This document shows positions 20,671-33,018 of a stretch of 64,000 nt of DNA, one piece after another; within the stretch, counting starts at the first letter, position 1; each line of letters begins with the position of its first letter. The translations under genes and the position numbers were made by a program. The notes under the pieces were generated by a model. That model saw nothing but the letters and a program-made list of their open reading frames with translations, made no database searches and was not told where the DNA came from. Source of the stretch: Odontocerum albicorne (taxonomy: Eukaryota; Arthropoda; Insecta; Trichoptera; Odontoceridae); NCBI GenBank assembly GCA_949825065.1, contig OX463849.1, positions 40,763,852 through 40,827,851 on the forward strand, in the 5' to 3' direction.

Positions 20671-21414
20671 AACGTTCATTCTATTTATTCCAATTCGTCT
20701 TGTTCTATGTAAGCGTTGTTCCACTAATAACAAATCTAAGTTCTTTACGAGTATCAATTTAAAATACGTGTTCCACAGTTACGTAAGGCTATTTGACTAA
20801 ATCTGGTAATATTTTGTAATATAAATACATACTCGTATATTGAATTTAAATATATGCATTAATATAAAATAATTCAACGCATTTTGTTATTATATCTACT
20901 CCTTTTGTATCTACATGTTAGTTTAAGATACGTTTTTGTATTTTTGTCAATAATTTCAAGTACATATTTGTATTAACTTGTCATATGTGCATTTGTTTAC
21001 AAAATACATTGTTGTGTCGTAAATTAAATAAACAAATATTTATTTATTGTATGAATAAGGGACACCTGTAATACGCAAACGACTTTAAAAAATAAAATTA
21101 TGGAATGGAGCATAAAAAAAATATTTTTTTTTCGAACATTTCTCGAACGGCTACTTTTATTAAGACTCCTCGATTTCTCGAAGAGCTACTTTTATTTAGA
21201 CTCCACTTGAACTAAGTGTTTCTTTGAATATCCCAAAAAAGGTCAATTTCAAAAATAAACCCACATGTTATCTGTGCTGAGATAGTTAAAATAACATAAA
21301 TATCTCGCCACATATCATTCATTCGTACGGTACCTATCTACATATCCAAATTAATAATGCGGACATGTTGAAGAGTGTGGCCACGAGATAACACCGTCTT
21401 CGGCTACATTAATC
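20671..21414. other. AT-rich stretch, nothing recognised
   Basis: No gene or repeat family recognised. A ctcga...gagctacttttat segment is locally repeated near 21150-21195. Confidence 0.3.
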
Positions 21415-21545
21415 GATACTTTAGGTTAAGAACCACTGGAGCAGGCAAGTAACTCGCAACTTGTTATCGTACGTGTTGGAAATACTACCTCACGTGGACA
21501 GACAACACTCACACACGTCTTGTGAGTATTGTTACCAAACACACT
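21415..21545 (+). repeat. Dispersed repeat F, copy 1
   Basis: Shares taggttaagaaccactgg, aggcaagt, then acagacaacact and cacgtct with 44905-45040 and 47390-47530. The word ggttaagaaccactg resembles an inverted hAT terminus, but homology continues beyond it, so it is not the boundary. Identity unknown. Confidence 0.6.
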
Positions 21546-22384
21546 TTAACCAGACCGTAACCCCTTCTTTTCTTTATTTTTTTTTATAAAATACCCATTT
21601 TGCGGGTTTAACATTTTGGCATATACGATATTGATTTTAAAAATAAACTTTTCGATATTTCAAATAAACAACAAAAATGTGTTTTGTAGGTTGGGCTCTT
21701 TTTGCTTAGTTACTACGGTCATCTATGTATAATTTAACTATATCGTTCTAAGCGAACTCAACAAATTTTGCAATTAGAATTATAATAAATGAGTTTAAAA
21801 CTTCCATTACAATAATTGCAAATTATGGCGCCATATTTCAGCATTTGAACCCTTTTGTTTAATCAAACTTCTCAACAGCATCTTCTAAGGATTGCACAAG
21901 ATTCAATCTATTATTGTTTTATTGCTTTCGTTTTGATATGCATTGCTTAAAACAATGCATTTCTATTTTCAACACTTCCAATTGATACCTCAAATGCCAG
22001 TATAGTGATGTATCGAATAGATCATCTCATCAATTGTACGCATGCATGCAAAAAGAACCTAACCCATACTTTTTATCTGTTTTGAGATAATCGAGAATAC
22101 ACGGCAACGCTTTGTATGCGCTTGTATGGAATTTGTTATTTTCATAACTAAATTGAACCATTTATTATATATGGTACATATTAGACGCTTTCGATATTTA
22201 AACACATGCAAGATCTATGTATGTTTGTAAGATTTTAAAAAAATCAAGAAAAAAATAAATTATTTGTTGGTTCCTTGTTGCTTATATACGTCTAATTTAG
22301 ACCGGCGTCCAGGGGTTGACAAACTTTTTCTATAAAGAGCATAATCATACAAATTTGGTCAACGATAACCATATACCAAATAAT
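21546..22384. other. AT-rich stretch, nothing recognised
   Basis: No gene or repeat family recognised. Confidence 0.3.
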
Positions 22385-22776
22385 AATTATTATTTATTTA
22401 TTTATTTATTTAACACTTTTATTGCAATATAATCTGGCGTGTTTATTGCCAGGTGGCAATCTCTTCCAACCAACCAGACAAAAGTAAATGAAGCAAGTTA
22501 CGTGGTCGCATAAATAATTCAAATGACTATCCATCCCCACGAAATCCATAAACATATACGCGAGAACATGCCCACGAGCCCCACAAAGACGGACAGTCAC
22601 CCGAACATTATTTTTCATATAAAGTGAGATATCATCAATCAAAAGGAAAGGAAAGGGATGGTGGAGAGGAAAGGAAAAGAAAAATCAGGAATGAAACACG
22701 TTATTTTACTGACTAGAAATTAAGAGTTTTTTCAGTCGCTTCTTAAAGCATGCCAAGGACGGAGCGAGTCTTATAT
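22385..22776 (-). pseudogene. LINE-B copy 3, 3' end only (minus strand)
   Basis: T-rich ttatttatttatttatt tail at the left, 3' UTR with a 78-codon frame (22642-22406), then the last 17 or so codons of the RT (LAC FKKRLKKLLIS) to about 22776, where homology stops. A recent-looking, severely 5'-truncated insertion. Confidence 0.88.
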
Positions 22777-23139
22777 TATTATATATGGGCTATTATAGTA
22801 CGACAACCTTCGTGACCTAGTTATATTTAGGGGTAGGTTTCCACCTTTTCGATTGGTAGCATTATTAAGATAATAATTTACTTTTAAACCTTGCAAATGT
22901 TTTAAAGCAAATAAATCACTTTTATGTATCGTGTGCTAAAATTAATATTAAAACTAAAAATAAATTAAATTAATTCTTTTTCTGGTGTATTTAAAGAGTA
23001 AGCATATTGTTTATAATTTTTTTTATCGAAATACAATAAGTTATTTAATAGACTATCAGCTTTTCTCTTTTTTTGCTGACAGTTAACCTGAGGTGGTGTT
23101 ATTAAGTGTATTTTTTTGTCATTTATTGATTTTCTGTTT
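22777..23139. other. AT-rich stretch, nothing recognised
   Basis: No gene or repeat family recognised. Confidence 0.3.
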
Positions 23140-23400
23140 TTTTCTTAGTCTATATGTACAAGGGTGTGGGCTGAAAAAACATCTGGTGTCGTCGTGACTG
23201 GGCTTGCCCTATATTGATGGGATGTATCTCGGCCGGGAGGATGTTTGAGATGAGCCCAGCACTTTTGATAACTTCTCTCTTTAATGTATTTTCTGCATTT
23301 TATCTTGAGATATATGTGATTTCGGAATGTATTTGTATATGTACATACTATATTAGTATCAATAAACCTATGTTTATTTATTACAGGATATATGTGCATT
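23140..23400 (+). repeat. Dispersed repeat G, copy 1
   Basis: Begins ttagtctatatgtacaaggg, has a CpG-containing core (ggtgtgggctgaaaa, ctggtgtc, gatgtatctcggccggga), then cttttgataacttctctctt, gagatatatgtgatttc and tcaataaacctatg. Present also at 23505-23715 plus 24240-24262 and at 53735-53985. The aataaa near the end suggests a retroposed 3' end. Family unknown. Confidence 0.75.
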
Positions 23401-23504
23401 GTATTTTGCACGCATTTTTTTTGTCCGCGACTTATAATATTTTTAACTGAATTTATTGTATTGATTACTTATTTATTGTTATTTATTGATTAACTGTTTT
23501 TTTT

Positions 23505-23715
23505 ATCTAAATATACTAGGGTGTGGGTGGAAAAACATTTGATGTCCTTGCGGCTGTGCTCGCCCACTAATGGTGCCGGTGTATGTCAACCGAATGGATG
23601 TTATGAGATGATCCCAGAGCTTTTGATAGCTTCTCTTTTAAATGTATTTTCTTGGTCGTCTTGAGATATACATGCAATTTCAGAATATATGATTAACATA
23701 TAATATATGTACATA
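23505..23715 (+). repeat. Dispersed repeat G, copy 2, split by mariner M3
   Basis: Same order as copy 1, starting 100 bases after it and more diverged. It stops at a TA where M3 begins and appears to resume after M3 (cgttgctat, compare catgttgctatc at 53951). So M3 inserted into this copy. Confidence 0.72.
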
Positions 23716-24237
23716 TTGGGTGTTAACATAAGCTGTGTCCGTTTTTTTTCAGTTTAAAAATGAGCACCAAAAGTAAAACAAAATGGTAAAAGTTATACGT
23801 CATTCAAAAGAAAATTTTCTGCTCTACAAGATATTGTGTTTGCTTTTACGTTACATATATTATTTTATTTGATTACAAGCCTTCAAAATGGAATGTCAAG
23901 TAGACGAAAGTGAACATCTTCACCGTACACTTCATTCATAGCATCTTCACCGTACACTTCGCAAATATCGCGAGCAGCTTTGGCAGCTTTATTCCTTCGA
24001 TTGAACGCGAACAGAAGGATGTGTCGAAAATGCTTACTTTCGTCTACTTGATATACCATTTTGAAGGCTTGTAATCAAATAAAATAATACATGTAACGTA
24101 AAAACAAACACAATATCTTATAGAACAGAAAATTTCCTTTCGAATGACGTATACCATTTACCATTTTGTTTTACTTTTGGTGCTCATTTTTAAATTGAAA
24201 AAAAAAACGGACACAACTTATGTTAACTAACACCCAA
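23716..24237. mobile_element. Mariner M3: foldback of two 5' ends
   Basis: 522-bp element flanked by TA (23714-23715 and 24238-24239). Ends are ttgggtgttaacataag and its inverse. Left arm (23716-about 23920) and right arm (about 23933-24237, inverted) are both the 5' end of the mariner family seen intact at 63399: terminal repeat, leader, and start of the transposase (MECQVDES). The right arm reaches further and encodes about 55 residues of the first helix-turn-helix (FAFNRRNKAAKAARDI on the minus strand). No catalytic domain, so it can only move with help from another copy. Confidence 0.9.
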
Positions 24238-24261
24238 TACTACGAGTACGTTGCTATAAGT

Positions 24262-24537
24262 GAATATTTTTATGAAAAGGAGAAAAACGTCAAATTATTG
24301 AGACCGTTGAGAGTTCCAATAAAATAAAAGATGACCAATGAGACTCGAAACACCATCTCCTGCACTTGCCAAGTGAGTATTTTATTAATTACACCCCATC
24401 TTCCACTGATCATAGCGACCTACACCCATCTTAATATAATCCAAAATTGGAATGTCATTCATTCGTTGTCATTTTATTACTTGAGCACTATATTATCTCA
24501 AAAATTAAGTGTTTTTCTCCTTTTCATAAAAACATTC
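24262..24537. repeat. Inverted-repeat element, 27-bp arms
   Basis: Arms 24262-24288 and 24511-24537 match at 26 of 27 positions (tttttatgaaaaggagaaaa). The interior of about 220 bases is non-coding. Possibly a MITE, or an inversion connected to nearby M3. Confidence 0.65.
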
Positions 24538-24809
24538 ATTAATAGTAAAAAAGGAGAGAAAATAAATATGTAATCAAATATAAAATCTAACAGGACGAAA
24601 TCGATTCGCGGGTTGAAGTTTTGTCATGGCTGATAAAAACAATACTCCATTGTTTCTTGAACTGATGTAATCATATTAACTCCACGAGTAAATCATTTCA
24701 CATCTTATAAATGTTGCCTTCAATCATGATTATCCGTTTGATACTCTCGATGAAGTAATAAAGCATTACCATATAGTTTTAACACTAATTTTATTAAAAT
24801 GAATACAAA

Positions 24810-25460
24810 CTATGTTAAAAGAACCAGTCTCAATGTCTTTTTCACGAAATATAGAGCAAGTCAAGTGATTCAGTTGTTTGGGTAGTATTTTCTCAGAAGA
24901 TGGAAGAGTTAAGAGGAATATTGAACGATGTGAAGCGATTGGAAACAAAGTCAATGGGGCACTAAAACATATGAATTTGAAAAGTCAGATTCAAAATCTG
25001 CTAAGATAAAAGTCTATAATAGTGTTGTGTTGCCAACTTTGATGTATGTGAGTGAAATGTGGACATGGAAAATGATTGACAGGAGCCGAATAAATGCTGT
25101 AGAAATGCGTGCATTTGGGAAAAACACGTGGGGTGACAATGTTTGACAGAATACGCAATGAATTTGATTAAGAATGAATGTGAACGTAAGGTTGAAGTGT
25201 TGAGTAAGATAAAAAGACCGCCCTAAGATGGTTTGGGCATGTCGATCAAATGAGAGAAGAAATACTAACAAAACAAATATATTTTGCAAATTTGAGTGAA
25301 ATGTGTGTGAGAGGAAGATCAAGAAAGGTGTGGATGGATAAAGTGAATGATATTAAAAAAAAAAGTTGTTTGTTAAGGTGTATGGATGTGGAGAAGGTAA
25401 AGAATGTGAGTCGAGATAGAAATTCTGGCGCTCTGTCCTCTCTGCTTACCCTATGGTAGT
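24810..25460 (+). pseudogene. LINE-A copy, longest plus-strand remnant
   Basis: RTE-type reverse transcriptase C-terminal part, 5'-truncated. In order and across several frame breaks: FGSIFSEDGRVKRNIERC, IGNKVNGALKHM, VLPTLMYVSEMW, INAVEMRAF, the MFDRIRNE segment, RWFGHVDQMREE, LTKQIYFANLSEM, RKVWMDKVNDI, RCMDVEKVKNVSRD, then the 3' terminus tctgtcctctctgcttacc. This serves as the reference for the other LINE-A pieces. The RT active-site region is missing. Confidence 0.85.
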
Positions 25461-25890
25461 GAAACGTGGACTAGAAAGATACTGAAAATAGTAAAGGCGT
25501 ACACTAAGAAGATCACGTTGGGTGACAATGTATGACAGAATACGGAATGAAGTTATTAGAGAGGAATGTTAACAAAAGGCTGATGTATTAAGTAAGATAG
25601 AGGAGAGGACGCTGAGATGGTTTGGGCAATTGGAACGAATGAATAAAGAAATACCAACAAAACAGACATATAGTGAAAATGCGAATGGAATGCGTGGTAG
25701 GATAGTATAGTTGAATCAGGTGAATGAGATTTTGACAGAAGAAAATGTAATAAGCCAGAGAAATCGTAATAGTGGTATGAGAAGGTGGATGGATATGTAA
25801 AAGAGGAGAATGTATTTCGATATAAATTTGTCTTTTCCGCGTACCTCGACAGAGAAACGGCGTGATCCTTTGTATATACGAGTATGTATG
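25461..25890 (+). pseudogene. LINE-A copy, second in tandem
   Basis: Starts where the previous copy ends, at gaaacgtgga, and repeats the gggtgacaatgtatgacaga...ggtttgggcaattgg...caccttaa order, finishing with gaaacggcgtgatcc. Independent substitutions and frame breaks. Direct tandem arrangement may come from insertion into the older copy or unequal exchange. Confidence 0.75.
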
Positions 25891-25934
25891 TAATTTTATG
25901 ATTACGAGTATTTAAAAAAAAAGAAGTAGGTTGT

Positions 25935-26100
25935 TAGGGGACAGTGTCTTTATCTTAGGGGACAGTGTCTTTATCTTCAAAAGAGTTAAAAGTATTTTTA
26001 TCTTCAAATAATTTAAAAGTGTCTTTATCTTCAAGTTATTTAAATTGTCTTTATCTTTAAGTGATTTTAGTGTCTTTATCTTCAAGTGAGTTGAAACCAG
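25935..26100 (-). repeat. Degenerate ~28-bp tandem repeat (gtctttatcttcaa)
   Basis: Five to six imperfect units around gtgtctttatcttcaag. The minus-strand Lys/Leu/Ile-rich frame is a by-product of the repeat. Immediately precedes LINE-B copy 4. Confidence 0.75.
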
Positions 26101-26124
26101 TGTAATCGAAGCTATTTGGAAAAG

Positions 26125-26390
26125 TATTGATTTATTTGACACTTTTATTGCAAATACAATTTGGCAGACTTATTACCAGGCGGCAATCTCTTCCAACCAA
26201 CCAGACAAAAGTAAATGAAGCAAGTTACACGGTCGCAAAAAAAATTCAAATTACTATCCATCCCGGATGTCCCATCTATTATGTAAAAAAAGAAAGGCAG
26301 TGAAACGGAAAGGCCAATAAACAATCTATGTTTATGCGTAGCGCTAGCGTAAAATTTCGGCAAGATAAGAAGCACTGCTAAAGCTACTGT
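26125..26390 (-). pseudogene. LINE-B copy 4, 3' end with internal deletion
   Basis: Minus-strand 3' UTR with LVGWKRLPPGNKSA reading and the attgcaataaaagtgtcaaa tail. Upstream, homology jumps from the GMDSNLN region straight to the YWPF.../LALC coding region, so about 250 bp are deleted. Confidence 0.75.
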
Positions 26391-26670
26391 TAAATCTAAT
26401 GTAGCATGCTACTCAAGCATTCTGAGTGAAACCAGTAACGGAGCTTCTTTGCAGCTACTCTTAAAACGAAATAGTTCACTTGTACTGCGTTATTTAACAA
26501 CGCAGGTTAAAATTTGAGAAATCTAAAATAAAATTTGCATTTTGCTTTAGTCGTCAAGGTGTTTTAATAAGCGTGAAACATAGTGGGTGTAATTATTTTC
26601 ATCAAAAATATATTCAATTAGAGTTCAGCAAAGTTTGCGCCTACGTAAGAAAAATAATTTGAGATATTTT
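26391..26670. other. Stretch without recognised feature
   Basis: Nothing recognised. Confidence 0.3.
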
Positions 26671-26857
26671 ATATAGTAAAACCTAGCGGAATGATTACCA
26701 TTTGGCCATCTCTTTCCACCAATCAGGAAGATTTTAAACAAACTTTAAGTGAACCCAAGATTGGAATTATTTAAAAAAATCTGGGAACCAATGCTAATCG
26801 AATCCGTAACTCTCAGGCTGGAAAACAGACGTCTTGTCAATTAGGCTACGGAGGTCG
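26671..26857 (-). mobile_element. SINE-1, near full length (minus strand)
   Basis: The minus strand reads gacctccgtagcctaattga, B-box-like cggattcgattagcattgg, body aatcttgggttcacttaaag, tail attggtggaaagagatggcc then aaatggtaatcattccgctagg. The tail parallels LINE-B's last 60 bases. Confidence 0.82.
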
Positions 26858-26949
26858 TCGGAGGTATCTTATCAATATTTCTCTTTAATTCATATAAAGT
26901 AAAGAAATGCAATATCTAACTAAAAGTTTTATTGTATTACGCTTTTTTC

Positions 26950-27122
26950 ATACACAGTACAATTTTGTAGAATAATATCCATTTGGCAATCTCTTTCAAC
27001 TAACTATCATAGAAAGATTTAAAAAATGCCTTAAGTGAAAATCAGACTGGAATTATTTAAAAAAAATAATACGTAACTCTCTGGTTGGAAGACAGGCATC
27101 TTACTAATCAGACCCTTGAGGT
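26950..27122 (-). mobile_element. SINE-1 (minus strand)
   Basis: The minus strand starts at acctcaagggtctgattagt, body ccagtctgattttcacttaa, tail tagttgaaagagattgccaa then atggatattattc. The B-box region is deleted or strongly diverged. Confidence 0.75.
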
Positions 27123-27223
27123 AATTTTTCAGAGAATAAGTAGTTTTTATGGAATGACGAAGACATAGTTAACATTTTACTTTATTCAATTTTGAAGAGA
27201 TTAATGACCTCCGTGGTCTAGAT

Positions 27224-27821
27224 CAGTGTTCCCCAACCGGTGGTCCGCGACCCGGTGCCGGGCCGCAGAGACTTTCCGCCGGGCCGCAAACAGTATGCCA
27301 AATTTCAAGAAATTCACCATGCAAAAATATTAAATATAGGATTTTCATCCATGTCCTCAATAAAATCGAAACAAAGGAATAGACTGGACGTGAATGCAGC
27401 ACTTCGTCTGTCAGAGACAGCACTGCAGCCAAGAATATCTAATATATTAGCAAAGATGCAACAGCAGGTTTCGCATTAGTTTTTTGATAAAACCCCATTG
27501 TTTTTGTTAAATTTTAATTGTATCAGACAATGTTACAATTAAAATTGTTGCAACAGCAGGTTTCGCATTAGTTTGTTGAAAAAACCCCATTGTTTTTGTT
27601 AAATTTTAATTGTGTCAGACAATGTTACAATAAAAACTGTTTAACTGTTATATGTATATATGTTAATTATATTGTAGTTACATATGTCCATCTGTCACAA
27701 TATAAGATTAAAAAAATATTACAATAAATAAAAATAAAATTTTTATTTCAGTATTAGTGGTCCGCGAAATTTTTTTCCTTTTTTTACTGGTCCACAGGTC
27801 TAAAAAGGTTGGGGAACACTG
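27224..27821 (+). mobile_element. hAT-type non-autonomous element
   Basis: 598 bp with 15-bp perfect terminal inverted repeats cagtgttccccaacc and an 8-bp target-site duplication gtctagat (27216-27223, 27822-27829), both diagnostic of hAT elements. The interior holds a transposase C-terminal remnant and a 92-bp tandem duplication (27458-27549, 27550-27641). It has no catalytic domain and would depend on a full hAT copy elsewhere. Confidence 0.92.
27315..27479 (+). pseudogene. hAT transposase C-terminal remnant
   Basis: The last 45 or so codons before the stop at 27479 read SSIKSKQRNRLDVNAALRLS and LQPRISNIL, ending QQVSH. This resembles the C-terminus (dimerisation region end) of ZBED5/SCAND3-like hAT transposases, where a K.R.RLDV...LR pattern precedes a short His-ending tail. 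The open frame extends up to 27240 but the first 25 residues are only the GC-rich subterminal repeat. Nearly the whole transposase is missing. Confidence 0.65.
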
Positions 27822-28054
27822 GTCTAGATAATAAGACGCCTGTCTTCTGATCCGGGGTTCGCGGTTTCCATTCCTGTTGGTTTCAAGATTTAAAAAAAAA
27901 TGTCCGTATAATATTTTACCTGACAATAAAACCTGTCAGTATTTTACTTAAGGCTTGTTCAACTCTTTTCTGGTTAGTGTGTACTTAATAATCAACGTAC
28001 CAAAATTATCAAGTTACTTTATGGAGTTTATAATAAAAGGACAATTTATATAGC

Positions 28055-28656
28055 ACTGTTTAGAAAGCAGACTTTCCTCAAAGATCTAAAGCATTGATGT
28101 TATTGCGACAGGATTTTGAGTACTTGGGCTTTCAGGATGAATGACGAGTGGAAAGGATTTATGTGAGCTCGTGAGTGTGGGTCTCTTCTTGTTGTTTTAA
28201 TTTTGGTTGTTTTTGTATTTGTGTTTCTGTGTGTTTTTCTTTTTTTCTTCTTTTTTTTGTTTTGGATTTGTTTTGATTTTTATTCTTATGATTGTGTGCG
28301 GTATATTGTGGGATGAATATTTTTGGTCTTTCTGGAGTGATAATGTGTGAGGAGTTGAGTTTCGCAAGATGTTTCCAGTTGTAGTTGAGTGTCACTGTTT
28401 GTCAGGTTGATGAGAGCGTGCAACGGGGTTTTTTGTGTTATCAAAAATCGGAAAGAAGTATCGATTTATTTTTGCATGCTAAATATCCTCAGTGAGATAC
28501 AGGCAAAAGCCTAGTTTACTGGGGATACGACAAATGAAAGGCAACAAACCCAGATCCATTAAAATTATATGTCCAAATCAAATTACCTGTTGTTTTTTCT
28601 CAAATTGTGTATATTTCTTGTCATGTGTAATAATAATAATAATAATAATAATAATT
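28055..28656 (+). pseudogene. LINE-G copy 2, extreme C-terminus and 3' UTR
   Basis: Starts just before the final coding segment (LLRQDFEYLGFQDE, stop at 28139-28141), identical in wording to the end of the 41672-42175 frame. The 3' UTR follows: a T-rich section, the tatcctcagtgagatacagg segment, gtttactggggatacgac, then an (aat)n tail at 28628-28656. The 78-codon minus-strand frame (28395-28159) is an antisense artefact also seen at 41432. Confidence 0.87.
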
Positions 28657-29257
28657 GATTTTGTTAAGAATTTGTATAGATGTCCTGTAAAGTTGCGAAG
28701 ACTGATTATTTAACTGTAATCTGGGTACGACGAATTAATTTTTCTTTCCTATATCCACGTGTAGTTCCTATGTAAATCCCTGTTTACCTTACAAAATATT
28801 ATTGCAGACTGTATGTACAACACAATAGTTGTTTGCATATTTTAGCGTCCATCTCGTTGAATCGTAACACGTCACTCAGGATTTAGTTGCATTTTTTTTT
28901 CGCATAAATGCACACAACGTCAGATGATAGTAGTTGAACTCCACAGCTAATGTCTTGCCGTCAAAAGGACTCTGTCATATCTCAGTGTAACAATCTGGTA
29001 ATGTGCAAGATGCCTCCTTGGGAAAGTAAACAGAGTCGGTGTCGTGTTACGTATAAATTCAGCAATTACAATGGGGTCAAATATTCTCGTTTCGTCGGTA
29101 CTGAAAAAAGTTATAACTTACCATAATTGTATGTAATTAACTAAACACAGGAATAATTTTTACCAATATACTTATTTTCTTGAACATTGGAAAGAACTTT
29201 ATATTTACATATGTTTTTATAGTTTTATTTACATACATATTTATTTAAATACAAACA
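28657..29257. other. AT-rich stretch, nothing recognised
   Basis: No gene or repeat family recognised. Confidence 0.3.
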
Positions 29258-29437
29258 TTTCGCCTAGTTCGTAAGACGTTTGTCTCCCAGCCCGGAGATT
29301 GCATGTTCGATTCCCGTTGCAGCCTAGATTTTTTTTGAATGATTCCAGTTTTCACTTACGGCCTCTTTAACATATTTCTGATTCGCTCGAAGATGTTGCC
29401 ACATGGCAATAAGCCCTCTTAGTTTACTGTACATAAC
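29258..29437 (+). mobile_element. SINE-1, full-length-looking
   Basis: Head cgcctagttcgtaagacgtt; B-box-like gcatgttcgattcccgttg; body ccagttttcacttacggcc; tail tctgattcgctcgaagatgt, then tgccacatggcaataagccc. The best-preserved B box in the family here. Confidence 0.85.
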
Positions 29438-29678
29438 GAAAGTGAATTACGATACGATACACGTCGTATTCTTGTCGGGGTTGGCAGAGCGTAAATTATT
29501 ACAGCATTACAAAATATGACGATACAAAACGTATTCTATAGACCCCAGTTGACATAGTACTGAGGGTAGAGGTAAAACTTATTCAGGTCGATAACTTTGA
29601 GCCTTAGTGGTAAGTCGAAATACAAGTATAGTATTTTTTTAATTACGTCTAATATAAACAGTGAAAATATAAAATTTG

Positions 29679-31222
<1,544 letters not shown>

Positions 31223-32799
31223 TCTCGATATAAGATATTTTGGGAAAATTGGGTTATTATTTCTCATTCCAAAAATATGTCTATATGATATACGTTGAAA
31301 CGGTATAGCTTTTGAATCATACTGTTCTAGTCAAGGAATAGTTTTGGGCGGCAGTATATCTCAAACAATCCAAGAAAGCGGCTCATGTCAAAACGTCCGC
31401 AATGTTGCTTTATAGCCGCGATACTTCACGAAAGGTCTCCGCCGAGCATTTGCTGATACAAGCGTTGTAAAGAGACGCCGCGCCGTTCTACATTGCACTT
31501 TTGTCTGTTGACGCACTCGTAAAATACTGAAAAGTCAAAGGTATATAGATCAGTGGTAAGTGGTTGTAATTCACTGACAGTCACATGCCGGCACGAAAGG
31601 CTGTTCTGAAGTATATGGGAAGCTTAGGAATGTGCACATGTCGCTATTATATTGATACTCCCATAGAGTGATTCATCAAACACAAGATCCCTTTTAAATA
31701 TCTCTAATTCTAGATTATTATTTTTACATTTATCTTCAGTTGAGCCACCACATAAAACACAAATTGAAAATGTAAACAGTATATATTTTAGTAACAATAC
31801 CGAAATAAAGCAAGAAATGTGCAGACCTACATGGCAGGTGTTCTAACTGTACATTGTACTGTCTAAAAAACTCTCGGTAGATAGCTAAGTATTGTAGGCG
31901 ATAATTATTTGCATTCAAAGTGCACACATTCGCTCAAAAAGTAGTGTAACAATTATTTAGCTATATTTAATTATTGTTAAAGTATTTAGTCATGGGGAAA
32001 TAAATGTTTTCACAACAGTTTGAAGACGAGCAAACGTCAAAAATAAAATGATCCTTCGCCCAATTAAAAAAAAATCACGGGAAGAATACGATTCGATTTT
32101 TACCAGAAATATTGTATACAAAGAAATATTCCGCTTTTAAACACTTTTATTCCAGATTATTAAATATATACACTAAGTATGACAATAAACAAGTATTACG
32201 GTAATCGAAATAATCCGTCAACAATGACAGAAGTATTTTGTTTCCAATATGGCGTGCTTGTCTGTACCCTGTTTGATTTTTCTACTTCTCTAGAGTCTCG
32301 CTTGCTCGTTGTAAGTAACGCAATGCTCTCTTCTTTTTAGCATCTGCTGCTCTTTTTACAAAAATTATACTATTTCGATCAATAATAATAAGTATATAAT
32401 ACTTAAAATAAAAAAAAAATGTATTACAGAAACAATAAAAAAATATATTTTTAAGTTCTTTTTAACGAAATTGTGAATTATATGAGTTTCCGGAATGAAA
32501 CTTGAAATATTTTTAATTATGTATAATAGAATTTGAATGAAACGGAACTCTAAAAAGATATATGTTTTATTAACTGAAAACTTAATATAAACTATTAATA
32601 ATCAAATTAATTAATTTACATAGCAACAGTATAAACGGAGTGATAGTGATTGATATATGAATCTAATAACTGATAGTTCATAATTTCGGTTTCAGTAGGC
32701 AGGAATATTTGCTACATTTTAAGGAAATGAAGGCTAAAGAAGATCCTTCGACTTACCTTATTTATTTGATCTCGTTGTGACAGAGTGTTATATATTTAT
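31223..32799. other. Long stretch without a recognised gene
   Basis: Mostly AT-rich. A locally GC-richer patch at about 31360-31520 (gtccgcaatgttgc, cgaaaggtctccgccgagc, agagacgccgcgccg) stands out but has no open frame or repeat partner here. Confidence 0.35.
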
Positions 32800-33018
32800 T
32801 ATAGTTCGGAAATTCTAGGATGAGTCCTGTGACAGCTCACAAATTGGCCCCAATACAACCTTGTAACGATGTTAAGTAATTTTAATTATTTTATCAACTT
32901 TAATATAAGCCTGAATTGTAATAAATAGCAAGTTATTTAGGTAAATACATTACATAAGGTTGTATTGGGGCAAATTTGTGAGCTGTCACAGGACTCATCC
33001 TTTAATTTCCGAACTATA
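32800..33018. mobile_element. MITE with ~63-bp terminal inverted repeats
   Basis: Arms 32799-32861 and 32957-33019 match at all but a handful of positions (gatgagtcctgtgacagctc, ccccaatacaacctt). The element ends at TA on both sides. The interior is about 95 bp of AT-rich non-coding DNA. TA target and size suggest a Tc1/mariner-type MITE. Confidence 0.88.

Larger units (their letters stand above)
27205..28000 (+). mobile_element. SINE-1 copy split by a hAT element
   Basis: The head starts gacctccgtggtctagat (27205-27223). After the hAT insert it resumes with gtctagataataagacgcct, B-box-like ggggttcgcggtttcc, body cttaaggcttgttcaac and a shortened tail tctggttagtg. Removing 27224-27829 restores a normal SINE-1 head. 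Confidence 0.82.

Noticed and set aside
21421..21440. hAT terminus taggttaagaaccactg as an element boundary
   Set aside because: Similarity to the other repeat F copies continues through it, and no partner terminus or 8-bp duplication was found.
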